Source of the DNA: Aphelenchoides besseyi
Taxonomy: Eukaryota > Nematoda > Chromadorea > Rhabditida > Aphelenchoididae
Assembly: GCA_024699855.1 (NCBI GenBank)
Contig: JAMPIQ010000001.1
Coordinates: 6,324,001 to 6,388,000, forward strand
Reading direction: 5' to 3'
DNA: 64,000 nt
Under the pieces are notes generated by a model. The model worked only from the letters and a program-made list of their open reading frames with translations, searched no databases and had not been told where the DNA came from. Below are positions 44,062 to 56,918 of this stretch, in pieces. Position 1 is the first letter of the stretch. Every line of letters starts with the position of its first letter. The position numbers and the translations under genes are program-made.

Positions 44062-46339
44062 ATGGACGGATCGACAAACGAACTCGGGGATCAGACTGCC
44101 GAACTGGGTGGTCAGTCGGCTGCGATTTCGAACTTCCAGCTTTCGCTCGTCGCTCCGCAGCCCCTGGCCGAGTTGGACGCGTTGAATTCGCTGTTGACTG
44201 CCACGTTGAATCAGCAGCCCTCCTATCTGCTTTCGGATCAGATTTTCGGCTCTCAAGTCCGCACTTTTCCGTACCTCAACGCCGCAGCCCAACAGCCAAC
44301 AACCACCAGAACGGCAGTTCAGGTTGGCGCTGAATATTTACGACTTTTGCTGAATTGCGTTGTTTTAGGCAGCTCAACAGTCGCTTTTAGATCCGTTGAA
44401 CGTGATGAATGCGCTTAATTCGTATCCGAATAGTCAAATCACGAGCAGTTTGATTTCGTCGTTGATGGCCGCTGCCGCAGCTTCAGCAAATCCAACTGCT
44501 CCACAACATCACATTCCAACTGCTCAGCCGGCAGTACCAACTCAACCCACTCCCTCGCAGTTTCTTTTAACTCCGACGGTCAGTTCAGCTGCCCACTCGT
44601 GTTCCTGTCCTTCGCAGTCGGCTTACTTCTTACAACAACTCCCTCACGGCTCTTCGAACGGTGCGGCAACCAACAGTGCGACTCTGCTTCGTCAACAGAG
44701 AAAACGAAATGCCGCTCAACTTAGAGACGATTCGCCATCGACGGCCAGTCGTTCCAAATGTCCGCGGTACGATGATTCCTATCGACAATCGTCGAGAAGT
44801 AGCGGTGGAATCGGTTTGGTTACACCACCGTTACAGCCGAGAGTTCAAGTAAGTACTCAGACGTTGAATAGCAATCAATTCATTTTAGATTCCACCGCAT
44901 AATGCGACCAATCACTTAATGGCAGCAGTCGCTCGAGCTCAACGACAACAACCTAACAATCTGATTGCACCTGCGGGTTCTTCAAACGTAACAGCCGCAA
45001 TTCAACAATCGTTTTGTGTACGTTGTCAAGGCGCAATCGTTCCTCAAACTTCGCAACAACCCCCGGCTCAACAACCACAAGCTCTTTCAATGTTCCTGCA
45101 GAATGCCGCTTCTTCTCTGGCCGCTGGATCGGCTACTCAATCGTTTTCGACGACCGTTAACGAGCCCGAAAACCCGACTTTTGGTTCAACTTGCGAAAAC
45201 CATTCCGCCGGCTATTCGTGTGCCAACTGCTCGACTAGCAATGACGAAACCAATACGAATTCCGTCGATTCGACAACTGCTGCAGCGGCTGCTATGGCTG
45301 CTTCGTTGCGTAATGTTACCGGAAACGATAACTACACTACGGCTCAGTACTACGCAGAACAAATTCAACAGATGTTGGTTCGACACTCTCAACCTACTCA
45401 ACAACTTATAAATACGATCCCCGAGAACGTTCTTGGCTTAGTTCAACAACCACAAACTCAACATTCGATTCAACAAGCCGCGAGTTTAATTCGACCGTCC
45501 ACACTTTTGATTCCCGGCTACACACAGTCAACCGCAACACAGCAAATGAATCGTGCCATTCCAACTGCTCTGACAAGAACTGGAAGGTAAACTCAAATTC
45601 GAAGGCTTTTAATTACTTTTTTTTCAGTTTGAATCCGAATAGATTGATTGGACGTGCAGATCATCAAGCCATTGCATCGCAAAGAGCTCAACAACGTATA
45701 ACGCAAACCAACTACTACAACAACTTTTACGCTAACAATAGCATTTTGCTTCCAAACGTTACGGCAACTGGAGCGTCGCAACAACCGACACCACCGCAAC
45801 AACAAATTCTAACCAGTGGCTCAGCAGCTCCGTTGATTTCCCCGGATTTCAACTATTTGATCAATCAACTACCGAATGCCCCCAATCGTTTGATTATGCT
45901 TCCAAGACCAACAGCCAACGGCGCAAACGACTTCCCGGCTTTGATGTTCTTGAATTCGACGGATCACGGCGCCGCATTGCTTCTGAACAATCCACAAGAT
46001 ATGGCGGCGGTCGGACATCAAATGGCGGTGATGCATCACGCTCCGGAACCCCAACCGGTTGGTGCGTCCAACGATCAAATCAAACGATGCACTCAAATCC
46101 GCAATTACGTCAAAGATCTCGATGTTCCCGAACAGGAACGAGAACGTTGTACCGTTTGCTTGATGGACTTTGAGACTGGAGAAGACATTCGCACGCTGCA
46201 TTGCTCACACATGTTTCACATTGACTGCATCGATCGATGGCTGAATTACAACAAGAAGTGTCCCGTTTGTCGTGTCGACATGGACAAACTACCGATGCTG
46301 ATTACCGACTCGGAAACCTGCAGTTTGCCTCCGACTTAA
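44062..46339 (+). CDS. RING-H2 E3 ubiquitin ligase, Arkadia/RNF111-like C-terminus
   Basis: Five exons encode about 700 residues. The N-terminal 600 are low complexity: Gln, Asn, Ala, Ser and Thr rich (TQPTPSQFLLTPTVSSAAHS; PPAQQPQALSMFLQNAASSL), with one basic stretch (LRQQRKRNAAQLRDDSPS) that may be a nuclear signal. The C-terminal RING-H2 has the full C3H2C3 set: CTVCLMDFETGED, then HCSHMFHIDCIDRW, then NKKCPVCRVDM. The ending matches Arkadia/RNF111 and RNF165 (NKKCPICRVDI), E3 ligases acting on SMAD-pathway repressors; the large disordered N-terminus is similar in kind. Substrates cannot be inferred. The start follows an acceptor (TTTTCAG), so a 5' UTR intron or trans-splicing is likely. 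Confidence 0.85.
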
Positions 46340-46735
46340 TATCACGGTGATTTCTTATCATTCTGTTAGTCGTGTATTTTGACATCAATCTCCGTATTTT
46401 CTTCGTCTATTCTAATGCAACTCAACTCCTCTATTTTCGTTTCAATTCGTTGAAACTCAAAATAATCCCGCTGACTTCTTTTGTTTGCCTTCTAGTGCAT
46501 CTGTAGATAACCATTGGTAGTTGCCTTTCATTAGCTTTCCATTCGTCTTCTCATGGTCGTTTTTCGTTTGCGGAAGTTCAATCGAAAACGCCAACAAACT
46601 TCGGTATTCATCCCAGTCATTTCTATCTGCATGTTAGCTTTCGGTTTTGTTGTGTTGTTAGAAAAGAACTATCTTAGTCAATGTGAATAAATTTGTGATA
46701 CTTTTAAGAATTTAGATGGGCCCATTATCTAAACG
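46340..46735. other. 3' flank of RING gene, about 400 bp
   Basis: AATAAA at about 46686 is the likely polyadenylation signal, indicating a long 3' UTR. Nothing else recognised. Confidence 0.5.
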
Positions 46736-46818
46736 ACGCAAATCAGTCTCATAAAAAGGTCTAAAATACTGTTTAAAAAGCTAGAAGAAGAACAATTCGA
46801 GACTCAATTTTTGGTCTC

Positions 46819-46995
46819 ATGAATTCAACTTCAAGAATCAGAACAATCAAGCAGCGAGCAATCGCGTCAACACCTTCACTCAACCCTAATAACAATGCTG
46901 ATACCTTTCCATTAAACTCCATTGCTTTGGATATGGATACTCGGGACTTCAAGTTCATCTCGTTCAATCCAATAGAACACAAAAGGGAAGATTAA
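46819..46995 (+). CDS. Possible 58-residue protein, second copy
   Basis: Same open frame as 18562-18738 (MNSTSRIRTIKQRAIASTPS start). Preservation of the frame only reflects recent duplication and is not evidence for selection. Confidence 0.3.
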   Translation: MNSTSRIRTIKQRAIASTPSLNPNNNADTFPLNSIALDMDTRDFKFISFNPIEHKRED

Positions 46996-47161
46996 TGCTT
47001 CGTCGATCAGCAAACTTGCGGTTCATATGCTCAATAAGCGAGAAATCAGAACGATTGTCATTGCAATGCTTCTTTTCAAGTGTTGAGGGCAACTTGGAGA
47101 GCAATCGAAGCTGTCGACTGGGAGCGAAGAGAAGAAGAGACTGGAAGCCGATCTCTTCAGG

Positions 47162-47233
47162 TCCTCGGTAGTATAGTGGTAAGTATCCGCGCCTGTCACG
47201 TGCGAGACCCGGGTTCGATTCCCGGCCGGGGAG
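47162..47233 (+). tRNA. tRNA-Asp (GTC)
   Basis: 72-nt gene with anticodon GTC, same sequence as at 10339-10410 and 18905-18976. Internal A- and B-boxes intact. Confidence 0.97.
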
Positions 47234-47246
47234 TTCAATTTTTTGC

Positions 47247-47582
47247 TCATCGACACTTTTAATGTTCATTTCATCGATTCGATCAATCACAGTAACTTGT
47301 GATTAGTCGAATTGTGATTTCATGTGCACGACCATCAAATTGCTCTGACCGGCTGTTTGAGAGCACGAATTGTGATCGAGGACATCGAATTGAAAGAACT
47401 CGAGATTATTTGTTCAATTTTGCTTAAAACCCGCATCAAAAGTGCCAGAGGAAAGAATTCGCTCGTCTCAAACCAAAGATATAATTAAGAAGTTAGCTCT
47501 TTAATTACAATAAAAACCACATCTGCTTTCAATAATCGCATTTATTCCACGAATGAACAAGAGTTTACAGTTAGACGAAGGT
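47247..47582. other. Intergenic, about 335 bp
   Basis: AT-rich spacer. TTTATT near 47538-47545 reads AATAAA on the minus strand and is the likely poly(A) signal of the RPT1 gene. Confidence 0.5.
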
Positions 47583-49058
<1,476 letters not shown>

Positions 49059-49927
49059 GATTTCACTGCTCTCTAAAACAAAATTGTCAAAAGTGAAACT
49101 TGAAGACACGAAAATTGAACGACAAATTAAAGTAAAATTCTCAACAACAAATCATAATCCAACGAATATCACGGTAATTCGATGATGAGAAGCAATTTTG
49201 ATGACAAAAAGTTGATGGCAAGCAGTTGATTTCGTTCGAAATGGAAAACTTCCGGTTGGAAGCTTGTGGCTTAATGTTGCTGGAGTGAAGCGCAGAGTAA
49301 ACACTTGAACGTGGAGAAGTGTTACGTTTTTGTAACATACAACAAAGCCGATGACCAACAAACAAGATCTACAGACTCTTAGATTTGTTTGAAGCTTTCA
49401 ATATCCCCCTCATCCGCAGGTCTACAAAACAATATCCTTTGAAATCACGAAGTCTCAAATAGACGCTCAAACAACGTCCAGGACATTCAACAAAAAGTTG
49501 AGTTTGCATCATTCAGAAAGTATCATCATATCCAAGAAGCACTTTAACGATTGCTAAATGAGAAGTTTAATGAGTCGATTTGAACGAGACTTTTGATGTC
49601 GATTGGGATCAGCAGAAAGAGCACAACGCAACAGAAGCCGCTGTCTACTCAAACTTAGAAGATTAAGAGCGGAAAAGAAGACATGTTTTTTGAGTACTTC
49701 TAATCACTACATCACAACCCAGAAACGAGTGCTCAAACCGCTTGAACTTTTTCCGTAGTTGTGTTTAATAACAATTCGAACATTCACATTGTAACGTAGA
49801 TGTTTATTTGAAAGACCAATAACCGCGATTTTAAGCCCAAGCATTACAGTTACAACAAAGTTAATAAATTAAACTAACTACACCAAATGATATGTTAATA
49901 ACTTAATGATATGTTTAGATTGAACAT
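49059..49927. other. Intergenic, about 870 bp
   Basis: Between two minus-strand genes. Short open frames lack family support. AT-rich DNA near 49850-49920 is the 3' flank of COG1. Confidence 0.5.
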
Positions 49928-52900
49928 TCAGTTGTGTTTTCCCTGCATGAAATAACCGAGAAATCCGTCCACCGGGAAGTTCCAATTCTTTCCATCTGTC
50001 CGTTTGGATTCGTTAGCTGCCAATTGTTGCTGACGGGTTCGTTGAGCTTTTTCGTCCTCCTGAAAACGTAAAATGTAAAGGTTTGCGAATCTGTTTACCT
50101 TGAGCTTCGTCAGCCGTGGAATGGCAGACAACCGCGGAACACCTTCGAGTCGAGGCATGATATCGGTAAGCGGCATTTCCGTCTCGTCCTTCGCTTCAGA
50201 TTCTTCTTTTTGATCTTTTGATTCGTCGTTTCTGACCGCTGAGAAGGCCGCGTCCAATTGAATTTGTCCAAAGAGCATCTGGAAACTTGTTAATGGAAAC
50301 GTGAAAGTAAACTCACGGCACAACGTTTCACTGCATTTCGCGCGTTTTTACCCAACGGCCCATCCAACAAGTTCCATTCGATTGGATCAATTTTCGATCG
50401 TAAAATCTCCACAGCTTCAACAAAATTTGTGTGCGGAAACATTTGATGCAAAATTCGACAGTCCAGAACTAACTGAACGGCAAAAACCGATTCCTTCGGC
50501 ACTTGATGAGCACAAGCACGTAGAGTTGAAGACAAAAGTTCGGCTGAAAAGGCTTTCTGATGACCTGATTATGAGCTTTTAGTTACCCAGCCGTTCAGCA
50601 ACACGTACACTCACGTTACGTGTGAACAAATGAGCATAAGAGTTATGACTGATTCGACGGCAGATCGTGAAAAGAAAGTTGAAAAGCTGTTTTGATAGCT
50701 GAGTTGGCACCGAAGCGGCACTGCCGGTGGATCGATCCAAAACAATTCGACCGGGCACTTGAACGAAATCCAAACATTTGATCGGCTGAGAACACGCGAT
50801 CGGAAGTTTGCTTAATTCGGTATCCAAAACCGCTTCATCGACAATGTAGTCAATCAAATGGCTAAAACAGGTTTGCTGCTTGTAATTCGAAAAGCAAACA
50901 AACCAAAGTGCAGTTTCTGCAGCTGTTCGCAACATTCGATTCCCTTCGACTGCCTTCTCGGTATCATCAAACATGCACTGACTGATGATCGACGGTTCGT
51001 ATTGAACCAACGCCAAAAACAAACGAAATTCGCGCAGCCAACGTTGATTTTCCTCTGAAGGCAAAAGAGCGGGTGCCGAGATAGTTGTTGGATCAGCGCT
51101 GGACGATCCACTGCTTCCATCTACAGCAATTAGATTGATTGATTGACGTTGAAGAGTGTGATGATGTTCTTGATTTGTAAGTCTGCAAAGCGGAGTCATC
51201 AAAATTGATATCAAGTCTTACCGTTTCAACATTTCCAAAACCGAATCTGACAGATCAGCTCGCAAAATCGCCACATTTTCTTCGTATCCAACGTTCACGT
51301 ATTTTCCCACTCGGTGCATCAAATTGCGTAGTTGATCAAAAAACTTCTGAACAACGACGTGGACTTCCTGAGATACTCCCGACGCCAAAAGACCATCGAA
51401 TTTGGCGGCTCGTTTGTGGAAAAGTGGCGGTGGGTTGCAGTTGACAGTTTGGATTTTGTGCAAAAGCTCCGATTCTAAAGTCGCCAGCTCACTGTGAATA
51501 AGCGAACGCCAACGTTTCAACAGGGAATCGCCGAACAGATTGCGATAGACCGTGGAGTTAGAAACAGTGGTTGGTGAATCCTAAGAGTAAAACTGAAATC
51601 ACGTCTTGGACTAGAGAGTTACGGTCTTGAACACTTTGTTGATTGCCAAAGCGAAATCAAGCAACTGCTCCGTCCGCTCGAAGCAACTGCACATCTCTTG
51701 AATGGACTCTTTATCTTTCGAACACAATTCGATCATCCATTTCGAACTGTGCGCTTCGACTTTCTGTGGTTGAAGGGCCACGAATTCTCCTCGATAAGCG
51801 CCATTTATTTTCGTCAATTCAGAAGCAAATAAACGCGCATAAATGTGCGGTTGATCGTTCATGTGTTCGCGAAGAAAATCTGAAAATCGATTAAACTTGG
51901 TAATCGTTTCATCGAACCCACCAGGACTCCAACCGGGCGTTGTGATTACGTTGAAAGCGGAAAGAAGACCACGTTTTGCTCCAAAAACCTGATCAATACA
52001 CCACACGGTGTCTTTCATCATCTGAATCACTCCAATTAAAGTCGAGGAGCGTAAGTTTGCAAGAATCGTTTGCTAAAAACAACTCAGCGGTTACAGACTT
52101 CAAGTTTTGTTGCAAACTTTTCGACAGTCCAAGTAAAGAATAAGCAACTCTTCAACAGTTTTTTGTGTCAAGAAGGCAATTGCAATCAGTTGACCGGCGA
52201 CCGTCGTCCAGTCGGTCATTTCACCCAGATCGCCATCCAATCGACTTTTAAGTTGAAGTCTTGTAGACATGAGTTGATCTCCGTACATGTTGATTATACG
52301 GTTCTGTTCAATGGACGAATTCGAATCGACAATTACACTGCGATGAAAATGTTCGGCCAAAAGCAAACAGAAGACATCGGTCAAACCATCGCTCACAGTT
52401 CCGATCTGAAAAAGAAATTGATATTTTTGTCTTTAAAATGTGATTCATTTGTAGAGTGAACGCCATGTTGAAGTCAAATGGTTTTCGTCCACAGGGAAAC
52501 GAATCTCTTCGATATTCCCGACTTTTTGAACGCACAACGAATCAGAAGTGAACGTTGAAGCGCCTTCGAAGTTGGGTTGAATAGAAGGAAAGAGCAATCA
52601 AAACGCTTAGCCACTGCGCCACAAAGCACACAACATTCCCTGCGATTTCTAAGCGTTTGGTTGAAACAAAAGTTTTTGCGCGAAGCAACTTCAGAAGCCA
52701 AACTCAATCTTACCATTGGCATAATCGAATTGAGCAGAATGAACCGTTGAGTTGACAGACGTTTGGCGCCCGAAAACTCCAATTTGGTCGTCCCGTGAGG
52801 TTGTTGGTCGATCGATGAGACCGACGTTTTGATCGACTGTAATTTCGTGACCAACTCATCGGAGATCTCACCCAAACGCTTCACCGCATTGGCCGCCTGC

Positions 52901-53078
52901 AGAACCACACGATAACGTCTACCGACCATCTGCCGAAGTTCCTCTTTCTTGTTCTCAACTTCTTTGCTGAAAATGCGACAAGAAATACAAATCAAAAGCA
53001 AAGTACTTACCTTAGAGACTGTTGAATTCCCTCCAACTGTTCGATGGTCAAGTCCCGCATCAGACGTTCCACGTCCAT
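49928..53078 (-). CDS. COG1: Conserved oligomeric Golgi complex subunit 1
   Basis: COG1 is part of the COG tether that recycles Golgi enzymes. The start MDVERLMRDLTIEQLEGIQQ at 53078 is followed by the family hallmark ENKKEELRQMVGRRYRVVLQ (human COG1 has HKKEELRQMVGERYRDLI). A second diagnostic block is GQLIAIAFLTQKTVEELLIL. The rest is helical and modestly conserved, as usual for this family. About ten exons with short introns reach the end FLGYFMQGKHN and stop at 49928-49930, giving roughly 800 residues. The upstream same-strand gene TXNL1 ends 232 bp before the ATG, with AATAAA and a CTTTTCAG acceptor between them, which suggests a two-gene operon. Some middle exon borders are approximate. 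Confidence 0.9.
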
Positions 53079-53309
53079 TTTTCGAACGCAAAATCTGGGG
53101 ACCCGCTGAAAAGCTGAAGATCGAAATCAACTCTCAATCTTCCTAACACAAGTAACAAATCGAGGACTGTGACTCGTGGTGTTGAAGCAAACGAAGATTA
53201 AACAAGAGATTTTATTTCATCGACCGCACCAACAGAGTATTGTATAGCCAAACGATTTAACAGAAAACACACGATTTTGAGGACGAAGATTGCCGAGGAT
53301 TCTGAACGT

Positions 53310-54411
53310 TCAATGCGATGCTTCTCCCGCTTTGCCAGCAACCTAAAAACAATTCGAAATAAGAGTTGAGATAACAAATCGCCTACTCGTTTGAAGTCGT
53401 GCATATCCGTAACTCCACGAAGTGGTTGACCGAATAAGCGCAAACTTTGGATGACCGTTTGCTCACCACCTTCACAGTTGTTTTTGATAAAAAGCTGAAT
53501 GCTGTTCACGTTTTGGAACTTAACGAATTTCAGTCCTTGCAATGACTCCGAACTGAAATCCAACTCCTGAATCGGCTGAGCGCTCTGGGCCTTGTCAAAG
53601 TCGAGGGTGTTAGAGTTGTTGGTGAAGACTTTGACGATCTTCGGTTTCTTGCCCTCCGGACCGTGAATGAAAATCGAATGGATTTTCACGGGCATGGTAA
53701 ATGGAATGTTGATGATCAACTGCTCATCGCAATCGCTCATCAATGGACCCTCGCCTGACAACATTGCACGAAGATTTTTGTCGTCGTCCTCATTCAAACA
53801 TTCCAATCCGCTTTCGTCCATGAAGTGAGCCAAATCCGAGTGGCCGGGAATCGGCGATTCGTGTTGAGTCGGAACGTTTTGAGACCATTTGACGACCAAC
53901 TGCTCCAGAGCCGATTTGTCTGCTCCACGAAGAACGTCCATTTTTTGTCCGTTGATCATAACAACAAATGTGGGCATCGCAGTGATTCCGTAGGTGTTTT
54001 TGCTTGCTGAAAACAACGTCAAACCAAAAAAGATTTGAACAAACCTCCGCATTTGTCCACGTCGACATCCGCAAATTCGAGTTGAGTGTAGCGATTCGAG
54101 AGCTCGTTGAAAAACGGAGCAATAGCTCGGCACGGTCCTGCAAACATCCCTTTACCTTACAACCTATGATCTTCAAATCTCCCAAACAGCAACTGTTGGG
54201 TTGCCTTCAAGGAAAAGAATTCAGAAGTTGGGTTCTTTAGTTTGTTCTTTAAATCCAAAAAAACTGACCGCACCTGAAAAGAAACTTCAGAAACTCGAGA
54301 GTCAAAAGGAAATTACCACGTCGCAGAAAACTTGGTGACCACAGGTCTCGTTCCGACGCCAACCATCAAAGCGGTGAAATCAGAATCTGAGTTGCAATGA
54401 ATTACGACCAT
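53310..54411 (-). CDS. TXNL1: Thioredoxin-like protein 1 (thioredoxin-PITH)
   Basis: TXNL1 is a cytosolic redox protein bound to the 26S proteasome. The start MVVIHCNSDSDFTALMVGVG (54411) begins a thioredoxin fold. The active site WCGPCRAIAP needs a 5-nt microexon (GTGCG, 54269-54273): exon 1 ends TG, the microexon supplies G TGC G, and the next exon continues GA CCG TGC. Flanking signals are CTTTTCAG before and GTCAGT after. Then come VDVDKCGGASKNTYGITAMP and the PITH domain (NEDDDKNLRAMLSGEGPLMS, IIN IPFTMPVKIHSIFIHGPE, EQTVIQSLRLFGQPLRGV). The last short exon reads VAGKAGEASH with the stop at 53310-53312. Length, about 285 residues, is normal for TXNL1. Without the microexon, frame and active site are lost. 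Confidence 0.93.
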
Positions 54412-54637
54412 AGTGTTGAAGCACAGAATCAATTTACAAGGGAAAGTAAAAATGAAGTAAAATCATCCAACGGTCAGCAGCCACGAAGCTTTTAACGAGG
54501 TGGATTTCGAGTGGAAAGTTTCTACGAGTTGGCGACTTTGCGTCGATCAAATTTTTTGTCCATCGACTTCTTTGAGTCAAAATTCTAGTGGTTTAAAGAA
54601 AAGTTCCTTTCGAATTACAAGTTTTCTTTCAGTTAAA

Positions 54638-55417
54638 ATGCCGGAAAGGGATCACGGACGAAAACAGCCGGGCAACCAGCAAAGTTATTCGGATCCTCCA
54701 ACCAATGACTACGAACGAGAAGCGTTACCATCGGAGATCTTCAACAAGCAGCCATGCAAAGTGGACGACGAATCCCAGCAACCCGAGATGCAGAGCTTCT
54801 TTCGTCCAGACTTCATCATCCGAATGCGCAATCGCAACTTCCCGGTGAGTCGAAGGTTATTTTTCCGATTGTTTGATTTTAGGTCTGCAAACGTCAACTC
54901 GCAAAACACTCTCAATACTTCGCCAGAATCTCGCACGACGGCGCTTATTTGGAGGTACGCAACAACGAGCCTGTGGACGAGCGTTTGAATGAGTACTCGA
55001 CTAACGACGAGAACGTGGTAGCTCTCATGTTGCTGTACGTTCAGAAGGGCGGTGTAGTGCCTGACAATCTGCGGAATGGAACGATAGCCGAGATCGTGGA
55101 TTTGGCGTTCATGTCGCGAAAGTGGGAAATCAACGGTCTCGTGGTTAGTTTGACTTAAACCGAAATTTTACCATCGGGTTTTATAGCGTGCATGTGAAGA
55201 ACAGTTAATTGCAAATTTGAACGAGAAGAATTTGTACGAACTGCTGATTGTTGGTCGTATGATGGGGTTTCAAAAGTTGGCGACTGCTGCTTTGGAAACG
55301 TTCATGAAAGAGCCACCAATTGGTTTTCGTCCGGATATTGACAAGAAACACATTCAGAATTATGCCGACGCCTATTCAATCAAAGAGTTTTTGAGACACT
55401 TGAAATCCCGACGTTAA
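54638..55417 (+). CDS. Small BTB-like protein
   Basis: Three exons encode about 235 residues from MPERDHGRKQPGNQQSYSDP, preceded by TTTCTTTCAGTTAAA, a likely trans-splice site. After a disordered acidic N-terminus, residues about 55-145 resemble a divergent BTB fold: DFIIRMRNRNFPVCKRQLAK, HSQYFARI, then LEVRNNEPVDERL and VVALMLLYVQKGGVVPDNL. The C-terminal part (RACEEQLIANLNEKNLYELL, then AALETFMKEPPI) is like the helical 3-box/BACK extension that follows BTB in CUL3 adaptors. No MATH or Kelch domain. Likely a CUL3-type adaptor or a regulator; substrate unknown. Confidence 0.7.
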
Positions 55418-55521
55418 CTTTGTTTTGGACTATTGAGTTCCCAGTTGAGCTGCTATTATATCTTGCTTGTTGATAAGTAAATGGTGTCAATTTGTAATCG
55501 ACGTTTATTTCTCAAAGAAAC

Positions 55522-55786
55522 TTAACGGAAAGTCAACTTGTAAGAACCTGTCGTACTAGCGTACGTGATTATGACCACAGGAACCGATTCGCTTGAGACA
55601 GCAGCAGTTGAGTTTTCAGCCTGAATTTAAAGTTTAACGCCGTATGATAGCTCTTACCGTCAACTGAGTTCTGGCAACGGCATTCTCGTATTGACGAATC
55701 GGAAAGAATTCGAAGATCTTGTTTGCTGTTTTAGCAATCGGTTCGATGGTTGGTTTTGCGGAGCCTTCCTTGGAGTTGTCGGACAT
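55522..55786 (-). CDS. Very small unrecognised protein
   Basis: Two exons from ATG 55786 (MSDNSKEGSAKPTIEPIAKT) to TAA 55522-55524 encode about 75 residues: NKIFEFFPIRQYENAVARTQ, then after a GTAAGA...ATTCAG intron AENSTAAVSSESVPVVIITY and ASTTGSYKLTFR. An AATAAA on the minus strand near 55503-55508 supports a real transcript end. No family recognised. Tail-to-tail with the BTB-like gene, about 100 bp apart. Confidence 0.5.
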
Positions 55787-56918
55787 CACGAGAAAGTCGA
55801 TAAATTGCAAGAGGTTGTTGAGAAATTGAGAGAGAAACAGGAAAAGTGTTTTGATGAGCAAATTCGATGAGTTGAACGAAGAGAACAAACGAATTGTTTT
55901 TGTTTGATGGTTTGCTGAAGAGAAAAATCGCCACTGTGTTGGTAGTTGCTGTGTTAGACGCTAAATTTGTGAGCAAACGATTTGCAGTTGGAGGTTAGAT
56001 TGACATCTTGTGGTTAATCTCCAAGTTGGCTATTCTAAGCATCCTATGGACAGTGAGATCTTTGATATAAAGCCGTTTAAACACTAAAAAGCATTTTTGA
56101 TTTGCATCGTCTTTGAAAGCATTGTTTGTGCCTTTAAAGTCGAGGTGCAAAGAGCTGAAAGATTGCCGACCAACATCGAGGATTGTGGTGTCTGGGAATT
56201 CGGATCTGATTGAGCAATCAAAGAAAAGCGACTTCTTGAAAAGAAATGTTCTCCAGAGAAGTTCGAACTCAACGCAGAGATGTTTGCAACAGCTAAGAAG
56301 GTTTATGTTATTCGTTAACATCGTTTACATTCATTTTATTATTATCGATCCAATTTGTTGAGTAAAAGACGTTTACAAACTAGAGCATCGATTTTTGTGA
56401 TTGATCCTGTGACTTCTATCTGACGCAATGAGAAGCGTTCGCAGATTAAACGGCAAAAATGGTTAAGAGATCAATTCGTCCAGGAAAGTGGATTCATTTC
56501 TACGACTTGATTTTCGGTCATATTTTTGAGCCTATTCGTTTGTTTGAGGGTGTTTGTTTTGATCTAATGTTTGGGAGTTTTCACGGTTTATTCAAAATGT
56601 TGATCATGCAAATGTCTTCAAAAACTTATTGATTAGTTCGTTTCATCTCTTTGTCTTTACACTTCTTGGTCAATTTAATGAACAAGCTTTTTAAGGTTCT
56701 GTTGATTACGCCAAAACATGTCAGTGAAATGTGTGATCTTAAACGGTAACCAACGAGATGACAGTGCTGCTCAACAAGTTTGGTCGAAAGTTGCTGTACG
56801 ATTTGTGAATACATGTGAGTTCACACACTTGTCATAAAACTCTTGTTAAGGCAGATATCCTATTCGATTCATTCGCTCGAATTCTTGTCTAATTCTTCTG
56901 TTCATTGGATTCGTTTTG
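55787..56918. other. Intergenic, about 1.1 kb
   Basis: AT-rich. No supported gene. The last 40-60 bp before 56919 are open in the frame of the next gene and encode a hydrophobic stretch (SCLILLFIGFVL), so the first exon of that gene probably starts a little earlier than annotated. Confidence 0.4.

Larger units (their letters stand above)
46736..47246 (+). repeat. tRNA-Asp-bearing duplicated segment, copy 2 (about 510 bp)
   Basis: Essentially identical to 18479-18989 in the same orientation. It starts directly downstream of the RING gene's poly(A) region and ends just past the tRNA. Confidence 0.93.
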
